Positions 61,552 to 64,000 of a DNA stretch of 64,000 nt are shown here, in pieces; position 1 is the stretch's first letter; each line of letters starts with the position of its first letter. The stretch covers positions 1,265,501-1,329,500 of the forward strand of contig CP133187.1 of the NCBI GenBank assembly GCA_030913685.1, in the 5' to 3' direction. The position numbers were made by a program, and so were the translations under genes. Below the pieces are notes generated by a model. That model ran no database searches and was not told where the DNA came from. It saw only the letters and a list, made by a program, of their open reading frames with translations. The stretch comes from Oscillospiraceae bacterium MB24-C1 (GTDB taxonomy: Bacteria > Bacillota > Clostridia > Oscillospirales > Ruminococcaceae).

Positions 61552-61590
61552 AAAATCCCGCTGCACAACGATGTGCAGCGGGATTTTCTG
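61552..61590. terminator. Bidirectional terminator between phosphoesterase and lysS
   Basis: A perfect 15-bp stem, AAAATCCCGCTGCAC paired with GTGCAGCGGGATTTT (61573-61587), with A and T tracts on both sides, between two convergent genes. Confidence 0.9.
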
Positions 61591-61597
61591 ATAATGA

Positions 61598-63580
61598 TTA
61601 ACCGATGGCGGTACCAGAGGGAACCGCATCATCCACAAAAATGACCTTACAGCCGCTTTCCTCACTGGTGGCGGCCAGCAGCATACCCTGGCTCTTTTGA
61701 CCGGCGAATTTGGCCGGCTTGAGGTTGGCCACTACAATAATTTTGCGGCCGACCAGCTCCTCCGGCTTATATTCGCCCTTGATGCTGGACACAATTTGTC
61801 GCCCGCCCAAACCGTCGTCGAGCGTCAGCTTCAAGAGGTTGCGCGCCTTGGGCACCTCTACGCATTCAAGCACCTTGCACACTCTAAAATCGAGCTTGGC
61901 AAAATCATCAATAGCAATCTCGGCCTTCAAAGGTTCGGCCGTAGCTTTAGGCGCCGCTTCGGCCTCAGGCTCTTGTGGCTGCGCTGCGGCCAGCTCCTCG
62001 GCGGAGGCAGGGGTTGAAAAATCGAGCAGTGGCAGATAGCGCACCTTGTCGATGGCATGCAGGAATAGATAAAGCCGCGGCCCCTTTTCCTTGTTAAGCA
62101 ACAGTCGATAAACATTCTTGAAGAAACGTCCCTGCTTTTGCTTAATCTCCTTCTCGTCCCCGCCTGGGAACACCGTGCGCGAAACAGAATAGAGGAACGT
62201 ATTCAAGCCATCCAGGCTGTCATCCACTGTCGAGAGATGTTCAAACAACAGCTTGATTTCCTGTTTTTCATCGTCAGAAAGCGAATTGTAAACCGCAAAA
62301 TCACGGATGCTGCGCAGCTTGTAGGCGTTTTCAGGCGAACACTGTTCCAGCCAGAACTGCGCCAACGCTAAGCGCTCGGCAAACTCCTCGCGCTTATAAG
62401 GCGTGCCAATTTTCTCGAACACCGTCTCGAGTGCGTCAAGGTTAAAGTCCACCGTGCTGCCAAGCTGAACAAGCTGGCCCATCGGCACTGTTTTAACCTC
62501 ATGACCCGGCACATCAACGTTGTACATAATGGCATTGAGCCGCTCGTCTCCCTTGCCTGCGCGGTAATCGTTGAGCGCCTTGTCAAACTCAAAGTACTGA
62601 CGCAAAATCTCTTCATCAAAACAAAAATCAAACGCTTTAAGCGGTTCAGTCTTGGAATAAAGCCACAAAATGACCTCAGGCTGGTAAATTTTCAGAAGTG
62701 TTTCAGGCGTCAAATTGAGCCCCGACGAACCGGACATCTTGCCGGTCATGCCCTTGATGCCGATAAACTCATAACCAGTAAAATACGGCGCTGGATAGTC
62801 GTAAATCTTGTCTGAAATAATGCGGCTGGTCTGATAGCTGCCGGTGGGGGACGCGTGATCCTTACCGCCGGGCTCGAAATCGACGCTTTCGGCCTTCCAT
62901 CGCATCGGCCAATCAATCTTCCAAGCTAGCTTGGCGCTGCTACCGTTCACAAAGTCATAATCGCCCTCATATCCACACTTGCAGGTGAAGTGACCGGTCG
63001 TGCAATCCTCTGAAAAAGAGGTGAAGGTGGTGGTATCTTTGTCGCAGGCCGGGCAGTATACGATAGCGGGGCTATAGGCCTCTCGCTCACCCTCCGCCGC
63101 ATCTTGCGTGCGAAAACTGTCTAAAATATCAAAAATCTCGCCGCGGTGGCGCAGCGCATGAATTATACTCTCGTTATAGCGCCCTGAACGATATTCAACG
63201 GCCTGATAACGGAAATCAACCTCAATGCCAAAGCGCGACAAAGAGCATTCGAACTCTTTTTCAAAGTGCTCGGCATAGCTCCCGCAGCAGCCAAAGGGAT
63301 CGGGTACGTCCACATAGGGCTTACCGATATGCTGGCTCCACTCCTCGGGTACGTTTTTGGGCACCTTGCGGAAGCGGTCAAACTCATCCCACGAGAAAAG
63401 CAACTTTGCCTTTTTACCAGCTTTTTGTAACGCGCGGCAGACAAAATAACTCGTGGCAATATCTCGGAAGTTGCCAATGTGCACCGAGCCCGAAGGGCTG
63501 ATGCCCGCGGCACAGACATACTCTTCCTTATCAGGCTTTTTTGTAATAATTTCATTGGCAATTGCTTCTGACCAATGCAT
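61598..63580 (-). CDS. lysS: Class I lysyl-tRNA synthetase fused to a MetRS-type tRNA-binding domain
   Basis: Charges tRNA-Lys. The 660-residue product is a class I enzyme, as in archaea and a few bacteria, not the usual class II LysRS. It has the HIGH-type motif GSVHIGN (His34), KMSGSSG at 281-287 as the KMSKS loop, and a zinc module with CPACDKDT and CKCGYEG. After an Ala/Glu/Pro-rich linker (about 525-550) the last ~105 residues form an OB-fold tRNA-binding domain of the Trbp111/MetG type (FAKLDFRVCKVLECVEVPKA and GRKIIVVANLKPAKF). That fusion is unusual. The upstream region shows no T-box. ATG 63580 has a moderate ribosome site. Confidence 0.92.
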   Translation of the reverse strand: MHWSEAIANEIITKKPDKEEYVCAAGISPSGSVHIGNFRDIATSYFVCRALQKAGKKAKLLFSWDEFDRFRKVPKNVPEEWSQHIGKPYVDVPDPFGCCGSYAEHFEKEFECSLSRFGIEVDFRYQAVEYRSGRYNESIIHALRHRGEIFDILDSFRTQDAAEGEREAYSPAIVYCPACDKDTTTFTSFSEDCTTGHFTCKCGYEGDYDFVNGSSAKLAWKIDWPMRWKAESVDFEPGGKDHASPTGSYQTSRIISDKIYDYPAPYFTGYEFIGIKGMTGKMSGSSGLNLTPETLLKIYQPEVILWLYSKTEPLKAFDFCFDEEILRQYFEFDKALNDYRAGKGDERLNAIMYNVDVPGHEVKTVPMGQLVQLGSTVDFNLDALETVFEKIGTPYKREEFAERLALAQFWLEQCSPENAYKLRSIRDFAVYNSLSDDEKQEIKLLFEHLSTVDDSLDGLNTFLYSVSRTVFPGGDEKEIKQKQGRFFKNVYRLLLNKEKGPRLYLFLHAIDKVRYLPLLDFSTPASAEELAAAQPQEPEAEAAPKATAEPLKAEIAIDDFAKLDFRVCKVLECVEVPKARNLLKLTLDDGLGGRQIVSSIKGEYKPEELVGRKIIVVANLKPAKFAGQKSQGMLLAATSEESGCKVIFVDDAVPSGTAIG

Positions 63581-63869
63581 AACTTCAGACCATCCCTTTC
63601 AACTGCAAATACAAAGCACGCGCAAGGCTCATTAAAGCCATTTTTCGCGCATGCGCATTTTATGCCATTATTTTTAAAATTCTACTATAAAGGAACCCAA
63701 AAGTCAAACATCCACCAGTCCTTTTAGGGCGACAGTCGACCAAGCGTTTTTGGCCGACGGTATTGATTTAACCGCGTGTTGTGCTATACTTTATTTTATA
63801 TCGACACTTTTTTGCGCGGCGCACAACGCTGTCAGCTCAGCCTTTGTTTACGAAAAGAGGAGATGTCCT
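63581..63869. other. Divergent intergenic region lysS / fba
   Basis: About 290 bp without a gene. For fba, TTGATT (63763-63768) and TATACT (63785-63790) with a 16-bp spacer form a promoter candidate. No T-box, riboswitch or strong hairpin was recognised on the lysS side. Confidence 0.55.
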
Positions 63870-64000
63870 ATGCTGTCATACCAGGCCCTTGGGTTGGAAA
63901 ATTCTAAAAACCTTCTAAAAAAAGCTTACGAAGGGCATTACGCCGTTGGCGCTTTTAACTTTATTTCTATCGAGCAGCTCAATGGCATTTTCGATGCCTG
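63870..64000 (+). CDS. fba: Class II fructose-bisphosphate aldolase (partial)
   Basis: Only the first 43 codons are in the window; the gene runs off the right edge. The N-terminus has KKAYEGHYAVGAFNFISIEQLNGIFDA, in which VGAFNF is the usual opening of class II zinc aldolases. ATG 63870 follows AAAGAGGAGA. It would cleave fructose-1,6-bisphosphate in glycolysis; tagatose-bisphosphate aldolase is a close alternative until the rest is seen. Confidence 0.85.
   Translation, partial: MLSYQALGLENSKNLLKKAYEGHYAVGAFNFISIEQLNGIFDA

Noticed and set aside
63581-63869. T-box leader before lysS
   Set aside because: No T-box core sequence or specifier-loop/antiterminator arrangement was recognised in the upstream 290 bp.

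Overview
The window looks like chromosomal DNA of an anaerobic, spore-forming Firmicute of the class Clostridia, probably near the Oscillospiraceae/Ruminococcaceae. The evidence is a Gram-positive dcw cluster with a SpoVD-type PBP, a SpoIIM-family protein, a perfect CIRCE box before groES-groEL, the darA-holB-ricT block, sortase B, hybrid cluster protein with ferredoxins, oxygen-sensitive split L-serine dehydratase and sodium-pump decarboxylase subunits. I saw no tRNA, rRNA, CRISPR array, transposase or prophage. Base composition and gene style look even throughout, so most of this is core or stable accessory chromosome.

Layout. 1-10.4 kb (minus strand): the division and cell wall cluster mraZ-rsmH-ftsL-spoVD-murE-murF-mraY-ftsW-murG, with murD absent and MraZ-type repeats at the promoter. 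10.5-15.3 kb (plus): a tightly packed operon with a LmbE-type deacetylase, a GT2-GtrA glycosyltransferase, a phosphodiester glycosidase-family protein and a TcaA-like membrane protein, followed by sortase B and a cupin. 17.4-19.2 kb: uracil permease behind a leader that encodes a 30-residue peptide overlapping an intrinsic terminator. 19.3-20.9 kb: a riboswitch-like leader (yybP-ykoY-like) with a switchable terminator before a sodium-pump decarboxylase beta subunit and a tiny gamma-like subunit. 21-28.3 kb: a sigma-54 activator divergent from a cysteine desulfidase-like gene, a transporter and two M20 amidohydrolases; a near-consensus -24/-12 promoter and an upstream 19-bp palindrome lie in the divergent gap. 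28.5-31.2 kb: an SsuABC/TauABC-type ABC transporter. 31.3-34.3 kb: small redox/repair genes, a sensor-only membrane protein and a FemX-like ligase. 34.3-38.2 kb: Orn/Lys/Arg decarboxylase-like protein, DarA, HolB, RicT. 38.4-42 kb: ferredoxins, a Crp/Fnr regulator and Hcp, a likely nitrosative-stress unit. 42-47 kb: GGDEF protein, DtxR-like and Rrf2 regulators, a holin-like protein, and an orphan zinc-binding lipoprotein with two small companions. 47-52.3 kb: sdaAA/sdaAB, SpoIIM-like, and a GGGtGRT/NifU-like pair. 52.8-55.7 kb: MATE exporter with its MarR regulator and a beta-hydroxyacid dehydrogenase. 55.8-59.1 kb: groESL and a ZIP transporter. 59.3-64 kb: a large membrane protein, a YfcE/MJ0936-type phosphoesterase, a class I lysyl-tRNA synthetase with a MetRS-type C-terminal tRNA-binding domain, and the start of class II fructose-bisphosphate aldolase.

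The most interesting features are regulatory: the pyrBI-like attenuator at uraA, the ON-type riboswitch at the decarboxylase beta subunit, and the sigma-54 module for cysteine or peptide catabolism. The class I LysRS fusion and the four-gene surface-glycan operon are the most unusual protein-level features. All assignments come from reading the sequence; no database search was run.
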